64,000 nucleotides of DNA, taken from NCBI RefSeq assembly GCF_019977655.1, contig NZ_AP024849.1, positions 3,319,001 through 3,383,000 on the forward strand, written 5' to 3'. Position numbers and translations under genes: made by a program. The notes under the pieces are model-generated. The model saw only the letters and a program-made list of their open reading frames with translations, was not told the origin of the DNA and ran no database searches. This DNA is from Clostridium gelidum. GTDB taxonomy: Bacteria > Bacillota > Clostridia > Clostridiales > Clostridiaceae. Shown here piece by piece: positions 53,616 to 62,401 of the stretch; position 1 is the stretch's first letter; the number at the start of each line of letters is the position of its first letter.

Positions 53616-54770
53616 TCAGTTTCTTATATTTCCTAATTCCTTATCTATCAATCTATTAACTATCTCCATAAAGCCAGAGCTAGAATAATGAGCTGTTGCT
53701 TTTTCCCCATAAGCATACTTAACGCCTTTTTTTATTTTAATTTCTTTTACATAATTTCCATCAATTAATCCATTACTCTTATCATTTATTCTGCTAAAAT
53801 CAATATTATAATCTTCTGAAAATAAATCTATTCCCATGCAATGAACAGAATCCGTTATAGTTATTAACTCACTTAATCTTCTACAATATCCTTTATCTGA
53901 GCCTGTTTCCTTAGTTGGTATAACAATATTTTTATATAAATTACTATTTCTTCTTGAATATGTAGCAGTTTTAGTTGAATAGTACTGTATTCCATCAATA
54001 TCTCCTTGAAGTCTTACCCATTGAGTGATCATTTGTGAAATTATATACTCCTCTCTAAATGGAGCTTTTCTATCTTTTACCTTTACAGAGCATGCCATGA
54101 TTATTGGTAAACATTTTATATAACTTTTCAAAACATTCCTGTAATTGGATTCTATAAGTTTTTCTTCAAAATGTGTTCTAGCATAATAATTTGTACCTTT
54201 ATTTACCTCACATGGCAAAATAGCAAAATTCAGTATTTTTACTTTTTCATCTAATCTAACCATTGAAACTGTAAAATTATTTGGCACCGGCCTGTCTAAC
54301 TCTTCCCAACAAGTATATGGTGTTAACCCCAAGTAAAGGCACGGGAAACCTGCAATACTATATCTTTGATTGCTTATTAGTTTTCTTTTCTCATAAGGTA
54401 TATGAAACATTTCTTCTCTTTTTAATTCTTTTTCACTCAATCTTGCTCTATAAAAGTTTTTATTAGTTAATTTATAGTATTGGCTTACATTTTTAAGTTC
54501 TGATTTAACTGAATCCATACCCTTAGCCAATTTAGCAAATGCTTTATGAGGAAGACCATTATAATATTCTGCTAAAGAATCTTTAATACTATTGCTTAAA
54601 AATATAACTTTGTTTAAAATACGCTTTTTATCCTTATCAGTTAGAGTACCAATAATCTCTATATAAGTATCCAAATTTATTGATATAAACTTTTTAAAAT
54701 TATCTTCTGTCTCATTAACTAACGGAAATTCAAAAAACTCTTTTGACAATATGTTTGATAAATCACTCAT
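53616..54770 (-). CDS. RES-domain protein paired with a cyclase-like gene
   Basis: 384 residues. Residues 1-100 are helical. The RES core follows: NFYRARLSE (Arg), RYSIAGFPCLYLGLTPYTCWEEL (Glu) and GDIDGIQYYSTK (Ser), with NLYKNIVIP at the end of the domain. RES enzymes cleave NAD+ (glycohydrolase or phosphorylase). The C-terminal ~90 residues (YVKEIKIKKGVKYAYGEKATAHYSSSG) are extra. The 57-bp gap to the cyclase-like gene and shared strand indicate one operon. GAGGAAGAT precedes ATG. Confidence 0.75.
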   Translation of the reverse strand: MSDLSNILSKEFFEFPLVNETEDNFKKFISINLDTYIEIIGTLTDKDKKRILNKVIFLSNSIKDSLAEYYNGLPHKAFAKLAKGMDSVKSELKNVSQYYKLTNKNFYRARLSEKELKREEMFHIPYEKRKLISNQRYSIAGFPCLYLGLTPYTCWEELDRPVPNNFTVSMVRLDEKVKILNFAILPCEVNKGTNYYARTHFEEKLIESNYRNVLKSYIKCLPIIMACSVKVKDRKAPFREEYIISQMITQWVRLQGDIDGIQYYSTKTATYSRRNSNLYKNIVIPTKETGSDKGYCRRLSELITITDSVHCMGIDLFSEDYNIDFSRINDKSNGLIDGNYVKEIKIKKGVKYAYGEKATAHYSSSGFMEIVNRLIDKELGNIRN

Positions 54771-54882
54771 TATTATCTTCCTCTAATCAATATTTTAACT
54801 AATTTACTTTAATCTCTTTCCCATTTTTTCTTCTTCACATTATAACATGTTTTGCCAAATTAATTCTATAAAATAACAAAAA

Positions 54883-54913
54883 TACCACAAATTCATTTCT
54901 GAATAATGTGATA
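54883..54913. repeat. Dispersed palindrome copy
   Basis: TACCACAAATTCATTTCTGAATAATGTGATA, about 110 bp upstream of the RES/cyclase operon, the same distance as the copy upstream of the gene at 43616-44320. Confidence 0.8.
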
Positions 54914-55049
54914 TTTCAATTTGCTATTTATTTTTACAGATATATGAATTAAGAATATTTCATTTAGTATTCATTTATTTGAAGCAATATTATGAACTGT
55001 ATTGATGAAATCATATAAAATCAGCTTCTATTTTTAGATAAACTAATAT

Positions 55050-55315
55050 TTATTTGTTTTTTCTAGAATCAAAAAAACGTACGATTACATAAAAAACAAT
55101 AGTTATAACTACAATTATTATTACATACGGAAACCCCTCTGAGGAGTTATTTATAAAAATAGTAAATACTGATTGCTTCATTGCTCTTACTGTTCCAAAA
55201 AATGTAGTAAATAATAGCATGAATGAACCTATAAGACATAAACAATATAAACCTTTCGTTCTTTCTTTTTGTTTAATTCTTCCTCTTCTTTACACTTTTG
55301 CTTACGAATATTCAT
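55050..55315 (-). pseudogene. Small membrane protein gene with a frameshift
   Basis: ATG 55315 follows GGAGAAGAA and encodes a basic start (MNIRKQKCKEEEELNKKKER). A -1 change near the AAAAAGAAAG run is needed to enter a frame with two membrane segments (LYCLCLIGSFMLLFTTFFG and FPYVIIIVVITIVFYVIVRF). It may be a broken gene or a slippery A-run. Family unknown. Confidence 0.45.
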
Positions 55316-55359
55316 TTCTTCTCCTTAATATGTAATACTGATCTATTCAGTTAACAAAA

Positions 55360-55392
55360 TACCACAAATTCATTTGTGTAATAATATAGTAT
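55360..55392. repeat. Dispersed palindrome copy, degenerate
   Basis: TACCACAAATTCATTTGTGTAATAATATAGTA, just after the GNAT gene. Confidence 0.65.
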
Positions 55393-55424
55393 TCTAATTA
55401 TTTGTATATCATGCTTTTTTACTT

Positions 55425-55844
55425 CTATTCTATAAAACCTTTTATCTGCATTTTTTCTGTATTTAGAAATAATGCCATTCCTGTTTTCATTTTTCTAAAA
55501 TTCAATTTTTCATAAAATTTTTCTTTTCCAGGTGAAGCATATAATATAACATTACATGTAGGAACACATTTTAAAATGTTATCAACAATTGTTGCACCTA
55601 TCTTTTTACCTTGATATTCAGGTAATACTGCTACATCATAGATTGCTGCTTGGTACACTCCATCGGAAATAGCACGAAAACCTATTAAATTATCATTGTC
55701 AAAAGCAAATACAACAGTATGGCTATTCTCAAATGCTTTCTTATGTACTTCTCCTTCAAAATAACTCATTCCTACTTTTTTTAATATCATCGATACATAA
55801 TTCCAATCTATATCAAGGCAATTGTATTGTATTTTTAAATTCAT
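55425..55844 (-). CDS. GNAT-family N-acetyltransferase
   Basis: 139 residues. The acetyl-CoA motif A region IYDVAVLPEYQGKKIGATIVDNIL (R/Q-x-x-G-x-G/A) and the late YEKLNFRK strand are clear. It acetylates an unknown amine substrate. Stands alone between pseudogenes; a palindromic repeat lies at its 3' end. Confidence 0.88.
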   Translation of the reverse strand: MNLKIQYNCLDIDWNYVSMILKKVGMSYFEGEVHKKAFENSHTVVFAFDNDNLIGFRAISDGVYQAAIYDVAVLPEYQGKKIGATIVDNILKCVPTCNVILYASPGKEKFYEKLNFRKMKTGMALFLNTEKMQIKGFIE

Positions 55845-56110
55845 CGATTTCTCTCCTTTTCAAATCCATTTTTCTATTTAAATGTTTAGCTTATACCAAT
55901 ACATTTTCTATAAATATTAATATACACCCTCCTCTGAGGTAAGAGTCAATTTATTTTACACTTTTGCTACTTAATCTTTGGATGCTATATTCTTTTTAAT
56001 TTACTTTTTAAAACAAATTAAAGAACATGCATTCGCATTTCATTCCAGATTTATGCTATAATAATACCAATAAATATAAATAACAGTATTATATTCTTAG
56101 GAGTGATTAT

Positions 56111-56804
56111 ATGAAAATTGCTATTTACTCAAGAAAATCTAAACTCACAGGTAAAGGTGATAGCATAGTAAATCAGATTCAATTGTGTAAAGACTACATA
56201 GAAAACCTAAATAAAAATAAAGAAATTTAATACTCTATTTATGAAGATGAAGGCTTTAGTGGTAAAAATACTAATAGACCTGAATTTCAGAATTTATTAA
56301 ATGATATAAAGAAGGAAAAATTCGATATATTAATATGCTATAGGTTGGATCGTATATCAAGAAATGTTGCTGACTTCTCCTCTACTCTTGATGAATTACA
56401 ATCCTACGGAGTTGACTTTGTAAGTATTAGAGAACAATTTGATACAACCATTCCAATGTGACGTGCTATGATTTATATTGCCTCTGCATTTGCTCAATTA
56501 GAGCGTGAGACAATAGCAGAACGTGTTAGAGATAATATGGATAGAGCTTGCAAAGAATTGTCAATGGTTGGGCGGTTCTCCTTCACTTGGTTATTCAAGA
56601 AAAAGAGAATCTTGTTTTGATGAGAATGGAAATGAAAAAGCTATCTCATTTTTAGTTAAAGAACTTGAAGAAGTAAACTTAGTAAAAATAATTTTTTCTA
56701 CATACTTAAAGCAAGGATCTATACATCAAACCGAAAAATATCTAATTAAAAATAATATAGTACCCCCCTTCTGGAAAGTTTTTTGCTTTAACAACTATAC
56801 ATAA
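56111..56804 (+). pseudogene. Decayed serine integrase, second copy
   Basis: The sequence parallels the first ~235 codons and the promoter and ribosome site of the integrase at 48856. It has an in-frame TAA about 39 codons in, ATG-TGA in place of ATG-GGA, an inserted base near ATGGATAGAGC, and a stop after NNYT. The rest of the gene is missing. It marks a former prophage of the same kind. Confidence 0.92.
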
Positions 56805-56841
56805 ATTTAATTACAAAAATAAAAGTCAAAATTATATCTAA

Positions 56842-56960
56842 ACCCTCAGCCCTTGATTTTTACTATAAATATTTAACTATTTTCCTATTTTTATAGGTTT
56901 CTTTTAAAATACTTTTATAGAAATACATATACATCTAAACATATATTTCTATAAATAAAG
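56842..56960. repeat. ~110-bp direct repeat, copy 1
   Basis: Begins CCCTTGATTTT, includes ATATTTAACTATTTT and a palindrome (TTTATAGAAATA ... TATTTCTATAAA). Copy 2 is at 59247-59350. The 56805-57120 interval has no other content. Confidence 0.75.
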
Positions 56961-57120
56961 TTTCCTAGGAATATATATAAATATTTTAATTTTTTCCTAT
57001 TTAACTATAAACACTTTTTGCTTAATGTATTGTGCTCTGCATTTGAAACCATGTTAGCCTGAATAAAACGCTTGTAGTTATCTGTCATTGATTTATAAAT
57101 CATAATGTGAAGTATTACAA

Positions 57121-57303
57121 TTATATTTTTTCCCCTGTAATTGCTATAATTTCTGCTTTATTTAAAAATCCAATGCTTTTAGTTGCGTTTTGAAAACAAT
57201 ATCCTGATACTGCACCTGTTGTACTGCTTATTGTTATCTTATAGTCTTCACAATTAAAATCAATTATCACACTATTACTAAGATATATTTTAATTAAATA
57301 CAT
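57121..57303 (-). CDS. Small protein, unknown
   Basis: 60 residues (MYLIKIYLSNSVIIDFNCEDYKI), mostly beta, ending LNKAEIIAITGEKI. A GAAGGAAG ribosome site stands seven bases before ATG, which supports a real gene. Similar small beta proteins occur in prophages. Function unknown. Confidence 0.5.
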   Translation of the reverse strand: MYLIKIYLSNSVIIDFNCEDYKITISSTTGAVSGYCFQNATKSIGFLNKAEIIAITGEKI

Positions 57304-58001
57304 TGCTTAACTTCCTTCATCAAGTATTAATATTAAGCTTCCTAACTTCAATTTTATATCTTAAGAGCTTCTTCTAATATTCTATTTCTTATATCATATA
57401 ATTGTGTGCTTAAATGTTCAAAACATCTCATTTTTATGCTCTTTTCACACTAAATAGTTTTGATAAATAAAATAAGTTCTCTTATTATATTTATTAATGC
57501 AACTTTATCTGAATTTAGTTAAATCTATTACAATAAAAATCTACATCAATATCATCACTGAATAATGTGGTATTATAACTTAGTTATTTCTTTTTTAATT
57601 CTATAAGAATATTAAGGGTTACACAAACTAATAATAGTATTATTCACTATATATTTTTCACAAAAAATCATATAGATACCCACAACTGAAATTTACTTAT
57701 GCTTGGTATTATATTCAATATTTACTATACTTAGGAGCATATCCAAACAAAGAAATTGGATACATATTTGTGAAGTAGGCATTGAAAATAAGGTGCTGAA
57801 GCTTCTTAATGGAAGGTTGTTCCATTACAGTTTGTCCAAATTTTACATTTGGAGCAAACTATAATGGGTGCAACCTCCCATTTAGAATGCTTCCAGCGAA
57901 ATTTTTACAGTCCTACGGAATAAATTATGTATTCAATTTCGGCGGCTGTAGGCATAAGTATGAGTTCCACTGTGTTTATCTATATGTTAGGAGGTATTAT
58001 T
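57304..58001. other. ~700-bp region of relics upstream of the second HsmA-like gene
   Basis: It holds a ~32-bp fragment of immA (57491-57522, ...TTATCTGAATTT) and half of a dispersed palindrome (57556-57575). From about 57809 there is a broken plus-strand coding remnant (FGANYNGCNLPF..., then ISAAVGISMSSTVFIYML in another frame). The rest is AT-rich with no gene I can support. Confidence 0.5.
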
Positions 58002-58370
58002 ATGTTGATTTATGCAATTATCTTTATTACATCAGCACTTATATTTTATACTATTGGTGTATGGAGTGAAAAAAATCAAGAAGAATTAAAAAGATGGCAT
58101 CTATTAATGTTTTACTTAGGGTTAATATTTGACACTTTAGGCACAACAATTATGGGCAAAATTGCCAAAGGTGGTTTTCAATTTAATTTCCATGGCATAA
58201 CAGGTTTATTGGCAATAATTTTAATGCTTTTACATGCACTTTGGGCAACATTCGTTTTAATTAAAAATGATAAAAAAACTAAAGCTAATTTTCACAAATT
58301 TAGTATTATTGTATGGATGATTTGGTTAATACCTTTTATTTCAGGTGCAATTTTAGGCATGTCAAACTAG
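58002..58370 (+). CDS. HsmA-like membrane protein, copy 2
   Basis: 122 residues, start ATG 58002 set by AGGAGGTATTAT. It is strongly similar to copy 1 at 51534 over its whole length (FYTIGVWSEKNQEELKRWHLLMFYLGL, GGFQFNFHGITGLLAIILML, FHKFSIIVWMIWLIPFISGA). Four hydrophobic segments; conserved His residues as in copy 1. Haem-linked membrane function is family-based inference. Confidence 0.65.
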   Translation: MLIYAIIFITSALIFYTIGVWSEKNQEELKRWHLLMFYLGLIFDTLGTTIMGKIAKGGFQFNFHGITGLLAIILMLLHALWATFVLIKNDKKTKANFHKFSIIVWMIWLIPFISGAILGMSN

Positions 58371-58462
58371 AATTGAACATTTCAACATTTACTGAATATT
58401 ATATGTGGAAAGACAAGTTGTATTAAGGTCTATAATAAAATAATTCTTAGGAGCTGTGATTT

Positions 58463-59023
58463 ATGTTACAGAAAAACAGTAATTATATCGTAGACAGAAA
58501 ATATATCAAACCACAAGAGGTAGTTAGTATTCCGGTTCCTTTATTTAAATCAATGGAAGGAAAATACTTTGTAGGTCAAACAGAAACTTTATTGGTAGAC
58601 AATGGATTAAATGCTTGGGCTGGTTTAGTAAACCCGTGTAATTCAGGTGTTAATTTATATGCAAATGTATTTACTATTTCAAATTTCTCAGATGACTATT
58701 TAACTGCTGAAATATGGCTCAATACTAGTTTTCCTGAAAAAGGGAGTGTATCCCATAAGATTTCTCCAACCAATACTGCTTTAAAGTCACTTCCAAAAAA
58801 TAAGGTAAATATTCGATTTGTAAAATCCACCACTTTAGTTCCTCAAAATGGAGTTAATGTATATGAAAGGATAGTACCACCTAATACAACCTTAGTAGGT
58901 GAAGAAGATGGAAAATTTATAGAGTCTCCTGGTGGGAGCTATGTGGTAGTTATAAAATCATCAAGTCCTAAACCTCATAAGGCAATAGTTGCATTTGGCT
59001 GGTGGGAAAAATCGAGATGCTAA
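58463..59023 (+). CDS. DUF6143-like protein
   Basis: 186 residues, no signal peptide or membrane segment; beta-rich throughout (AGLVNPCNSGVNLYANVFTISNFSDDYLTAEIWLN, SYVVVIKSSSPKPHKAIVAFGWWEKS). Resembles DUF6143 proteins of clostridia as I remember them. GGAGCTGTG precedes the ATG. Function unknown. Confidence 0.5.
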   Translation: MLQKNSNYIVDRKYIKPQEVVSIPVPLFKSMEGKYFVGQTETLLVDNGLNAWAGLVNPCNSGVNLYANVFTISNFSDDYLTAEIWLNTSFPEKGSVSHKISPTNTALKSLPKNKVNIRFVKSTTLVPQNGVNVYERIVPPNTTLVGEEDGKFIESPGGSYVVVIKSSSPKPHKAIVAFGWWEKSRC

Positions 59024-59136
59024 AAAGATATCTTATTAAATATTCTAGCTATGGAGAATGGTAGCTTAAAATTTAAAACAACAAGACGTAAAAGTACTTC
59101 AATATAATTTATTAAAAAAGTGTATCCTTTATTTAC

Positions 59137-59167
59137 AACTTGGGAAGGAATTGTCTTTTCCCAAGTT
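59137..59167 (+). terminator. Terminator-like hairpin after the DUF6143-like gene
   Basis: AACTTGGGAA pairs perfectly with TTCCCAAGTT across an 11-base loop. The T tract is weak. Confidence 0.55.
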
Positions 59168-59246
59168 TAATCTTAAATCACATATCAAAATAAATTCCCA
59201 CTCATGACCATTAGAGATAAATTCAAAATTCTACAAAACAACTTAA

Positions 59247-59350
59247 CCCTTGATTTTTCTTATAAATATTTAACTATTTTTCTATTTTCATGTATTTCTT
59301 TTAAAATATTTTTATAGAAACATATATACCTTTAAACATATGTTTCTTAT
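59247..59350. repeat. ~110-bp direct repeat, copy 2
   Basis: Matches 56842-56960 along its length, including the palindrome (TTTATAGAAACATA ... TATGTTTCTTATA). It overlaps the last bases of rubrerythrin and can act as that gene's terminator. Confidence 0.75.
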
Positions 59351-59892
59351 AATTCCGGATTACATTTAGGCATGAAATAAGCTTTTGGGAAACCACAACA
59401 AGGGCAGCTATTAGGTGCTGTCTTCCCTTCATGTATGTATCCGCAATTCATACATACCCAATTAATTGGCTGTTCTGATGAGAATATACCATTTTTAAAT
59501 CTCTTAAATAGATCCTTATATATTGCTTCATGAGATTCTTCTGCTTCACTTAATTCTTTATAAAAACTGGCTATTTCATCTAAACCTTCTGCTCTCGCAG
59601 TTTTTTCATATTCCTTGTAAAGTTCAGCAACACTATCTTCTCTATCTACACTAAAGCTTAAGTTATCTTCAGTTCCTTTTATTTTGCATAAGAATTTTTT
59701 ATAAGCTACTCTTGCATGAGCTAATTCATTATCTGCAATTTTTTTAAAAATATCGGCTATCCACATATAACCTTGATTCTTAGCCATTTCAGCGAACATT
59801 ATATAAATGTTATTAGTTCTAGATTCAACCGCAAAAGTTTTATAGAGATTTTTTTCAGTTTCTGTATCCTTTAAATCCTTAATATTTAACAC
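59347..59892 (-). CDS. rbr: Rubrerythrin
   Basis: 181 residues. The ferritin-like di-iron domain (~1-135) has FAVESRTNNIYIMFAEMA and ELAHARVAYKKF, with a second EYEKTARAEG and EAEESHEAIYKDL pair. The rubredoxin-like C-terminus has CMNCGYIHEG and CPCCGFPKAYF. It reduces hydrogen peroxide in anaerobes. A likely oxidative-stress gene near the HsmA-like genes. Confidence 0.95.
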   Translation of the reverse strand: MLNIKDLKDTETEKNLYKTFAVESRTNNIYIMFAEMAKNQGYMWIADIFKKIADNELAHARVAYKKFLCKIKGTEDNLSFSVDREDSVAELYKEYEKTARAEGLDEIASFYKELSEAEESHEAIYKDLFKRFKNGIFSSEQPINWVCMNCGYIHEGKTAPNSCPCCGFPKAYFMPKCNPEL

Positions 59893-60079
59893 TCCTATAA
59901 ATTACTATAATTTATATTATGCTATATAGCCCTTACTAATGAATTAAATTTCAAACTAAATATTTTTTTGATTTTATTAATCAAGCAAAATAGTAAATAT
60001 ATATTCATATTTCAAGTTCCATATGTGTACCAGATGCGCAATTAAAATTGCAACATGTATATCTAAATTAAAAAATTCT

Positions 60080-60105
60080 CCACAATACATAACTGAATAA
60101 TGTGG
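60080..60105. repeat. Dispersed palindrome copy, degenerate
   Basis: CCACAATACATAACTGAATAATGTGG, immediately before the HsmA-like relic. Confidence 0.7.
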
Positions 60106-60106
60106 T

Positions 60107-60166
60107 ATTGTAATTGGTATATGGAGTCGAAAAAACAAGGTGCACTAAAAAAGTGGCACCTTGTTA
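60107..60166 (+). pseudogene. Relic of a third HsmA-like gene
   Basis: ATTGTAATTGGTATATGGAG and the following ~40 bp parallel the FYTIGVWSGKKQGELKNWHL coding segment of the HsmA-like genes (VWS-x-K-x-x-G-L-K-x-W-H-L). Nothing else of that gene remains. Confidence 0.65.
60135..60164 (-). terminator. Terminator of the GGDEF/HD-GYP gene, built from the HsmA relic
   Basis: ACAAGGTGCCACT-TTTTT-AGTGCACCTTGT with one bulge forms a stem followed by TTTTTTC on the minus strand. It lies within the HsmA-like relic. Confidence 0.75.
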
Positions 60167-60169
60167 TAA

Positions 60170-61948
60170 CTAACCTATTTGTTTATTTTTGCTATTTAAT
60201 ACCTTTTCTACAAACACTTTTACTAGTTCTAAATCAAACTGAATACCTGCATTTCTTTGTAATTCTTCTATTGCAAAAGCTTCTGATAAAGGCTTACGAT
60301 AACTTCTTTCACTCGTCATAGCATCATATGCATCTGCTATAGCTATAATTCTTGATTCAATTGGTATATCCGTTCCTTTTAACCCTTTAGGATATCCATT
60401 TCCATTCCACATTTCATGATGTAAAAGTATATATTCTGCAATTTCTGACAGTTCATTTACTGTACTTAGTATTCTATACCCTATTTCAGGATGACGCTTA
60501 ATTTCTTTAAATTCATCATCTGTAAGTTTACCAGGTTTATTTAAAATATTTTCTTCTATAGCTATCTTCCCTATATCATGTAACAATCCTGCAGTCTTAA
60601 GCTCATAAATTTTTCTTTCAGTTAATTCAAGGCTTTCCCCCATACTTTTGCATAATTCTGAAACTCTAACTGAATGTTGTTCTTCTCTTTTATTTTTTTC
60701 ATTAAGAGTATTAATTATAGTATTAACTGTTTTTCCTCTCATGCATGAACTTTCAAAAAGTTTTCTCTTGTACATATAGTCTTCAGCTTTTCTAAATACT
60801 TCCTGATTATCTTCTTCCTCTAACTTTTTAGTTTCGTAACCAAAGGATATTGATATGTCTATATTCTGTATTTTTTCTTTTTGTGCTAATTTATTTATAT
60901 TCTTAATAATTTTCTCTGTTTTATCAGCATCTGTATTTGGTAATAAAATAATAAATTCATCACCTGATAGTCTAGCAACAATATCTTCAGCTCGACATCC
61001 TTTTTTTATTATTTGTGCTACTTTCCTAATAAGTTCATCTCCTACAGCATGACCAAAAGAATCATTAATTAGCTTTAATCCATTTACATCACCTAAAACA
61101 ACAGTTAACGGAAGGTTTTCTTTTACAGCTATCCTCTTTAACTCTTCTTCATAAAATCTTCTGTTTTTCAACCCTGTCAGTTCATCATTATAACTTAAAT
61201 ATTCTAAACTATTCTCTAATTCTTTCTGCATCGTGATATCCCTTAATATAGCTAAAATTTGATTTATTCCATTTTTAACCATTCTAATTTCATAATATCC
61301 TAATATACCTTTATTAATCAATTCATACTCAAAACTATGTAAATTGCCACTTTCAAAAACTAATTTCAAGTTTTCATAAGCTAGTTCTTCTACTTCCTTA
61401 GGCATAACTTCAGCTATGGTTTTACCAATAAAACATTCCTTTGGCATTATAAGTATACTCTTATCGTTATCTTCACAGTCTATAAAAACGCCTTCAGAGT
61501 TAATGATAAATAATGCATCTGGTATTGCTTGAATAATTGCTCTACTTTTTTCTTCACTTTTACTCAATTGTTTTTCATCTTCATATATCTGCTTATATTG
61601 AGCTCTTAACTCTTCTTCATGTGCAGCTAATTGCTGTGCATATGCTTCAAGTTCCTTATAACTATCTTTAAGTTGTTTTTCTGTATGAGAAATTTTTTTC
61701 AAAAAGTTATTTATTAATAAATAGAGAATACTTGAAGTTACAATAATATATATTAAGCCTTTATATGTATTAACTATTAGCAAAATATTTTTTTTATCAA
61801 AAAGTAAATTTGCAATTCTATCCGAAAAGTAGACCCAACTAAACCCACATATTAAATATACCAAACATATTTTGATACTTTCATACTTAAATTTATTATT
61901 GCTATTCTCTAATAGTGATTGATATTTTTCTTTAATTGACCTTAACAT
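60170..61948 (-). CDS. Membrane PAS-GGDEF-HD-GYP protein
   Basis: 592 residues. Two transmembrane helices (~27-48 and ~55-80), a coiled coil (~85-130), a PAS domain (~130-245), a GGDEF domain with active-type SGDEF and a product-inhibition site RAED five residues earlier, then an HD-GYP domain (HDIGK, HHEMWNGNGYPKGL). It may both make and degrade cyclic di-GMP. Part of the host chromosome. Followed by a terminator at 60135-60164. Confidence 0.92.
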   Translation of the reverse strand: MLRSIKEKYQSLLENSNNKFKYESIKICLVYLICGFSWVYFSDRIANLLFDKKNILLIVNTYKGLIYIIVTSSILYLLINNFLKKISHTEKQLKDSYKELEAYAQQLAAHEEELRAQYKQIYEDEKQLSKSEEKSRAIIQAIPDALFIINSEGVFIDCEDNDKSILIMPKECFIGKTIAEVMPKEVEELAYENLKLVFESGNLHSFEYELINKGILGYYEIRMVKNGINQILAILRDITMQKELENSLEYLSYNDELTGLKNRRFYEEELKRIAVKENLPLTVVLGDVNGLKLINDSFGHAVGDELIRKVAQIIKKGCRAEDIVARLSGDEFIILLPNTDADKTEKIIKNINKLAQKEKIQNIDISISFGYETKKLEEEDNQEVFRKAEDYMYKRKLFESSCMRGKTVNTIINTLNEKNKREEQHSVRVSELCKSMGESLELTERKIYELKTAGLLHDIGKIAIEENILNKPGKLTDDEFKEIKRHPEIGYRILSTVNELSEIAEYILLHHEMWNGNGYPKGLKGTDIPIESRIIAIADAYDAMTSERSYRKPLSEAFAIEELQRNAGIQFDLELVKVFVEKVLNSKNKQIG

Positions 61949-62272
61949 AATTATTCCCCAATCATAATTGTATTTTATTTGTTTTTTAAATTATAACAAT
62001 TAAATACATTCAACATTCTAATAATAACTATTCGACTTAATTTTTCAAATTATCTTAATATTATACTTTATTTATAAATATTTCACAACTATTCCTTTCA
62101 CCGAAGTATTTAATTAACATATAATATATTTATATTTTAATTAAACTTAATAATAAGTTTAATTCCTTTAGACACATCCAAAATACATCGCATCTTTGAC
62201 TTATTCCTTTCTTTCACGCGCTTTATGCTAAACATTTTCTTACGCCAAACTATATCTTATAATATATTGTAG
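61949..62272. other. ~320-bp AT-rich intergenic region
   Basis: No coding frame. It should contain the promoter of the PAS-GGDEF gene (on the minus strand) and the terminator of the lipoprotein transcript at its right end. Confidence 0.5.
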
Positions 62273-62319
62273 CAAAAATAAAAATAGAGGATAATCTATT
62301 GCATAAGATTATCCCCTAT
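62273..62319 (-). terminator. Strong terminator of the lipoprotein transcript
   Basis: ATAGGGGATAATCT and AGATTATCCTCTAT form a 14-bp stem followed by TTTTTATTTTTG on the minus strand. Confidence 0.85.
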
Positions 62320-62401
62320 TCGAATTAACTATAAATTAGTACTTTACCTGCATTCTATTTTATTATATAGAAACTTGAATTTAGAATCATAATTATACTA
62401 T

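Noticed and set aside
54281..54466. Plus-strand frame inside the RES gene
   Set aside because: Shadow frame without a ribosome site or protein-like composition.
28709..60105. Dispersed palindromes as a CRISPR array
   Set aside because: Copies are kilobases apart and singly placed; no repeat-spacer structure.
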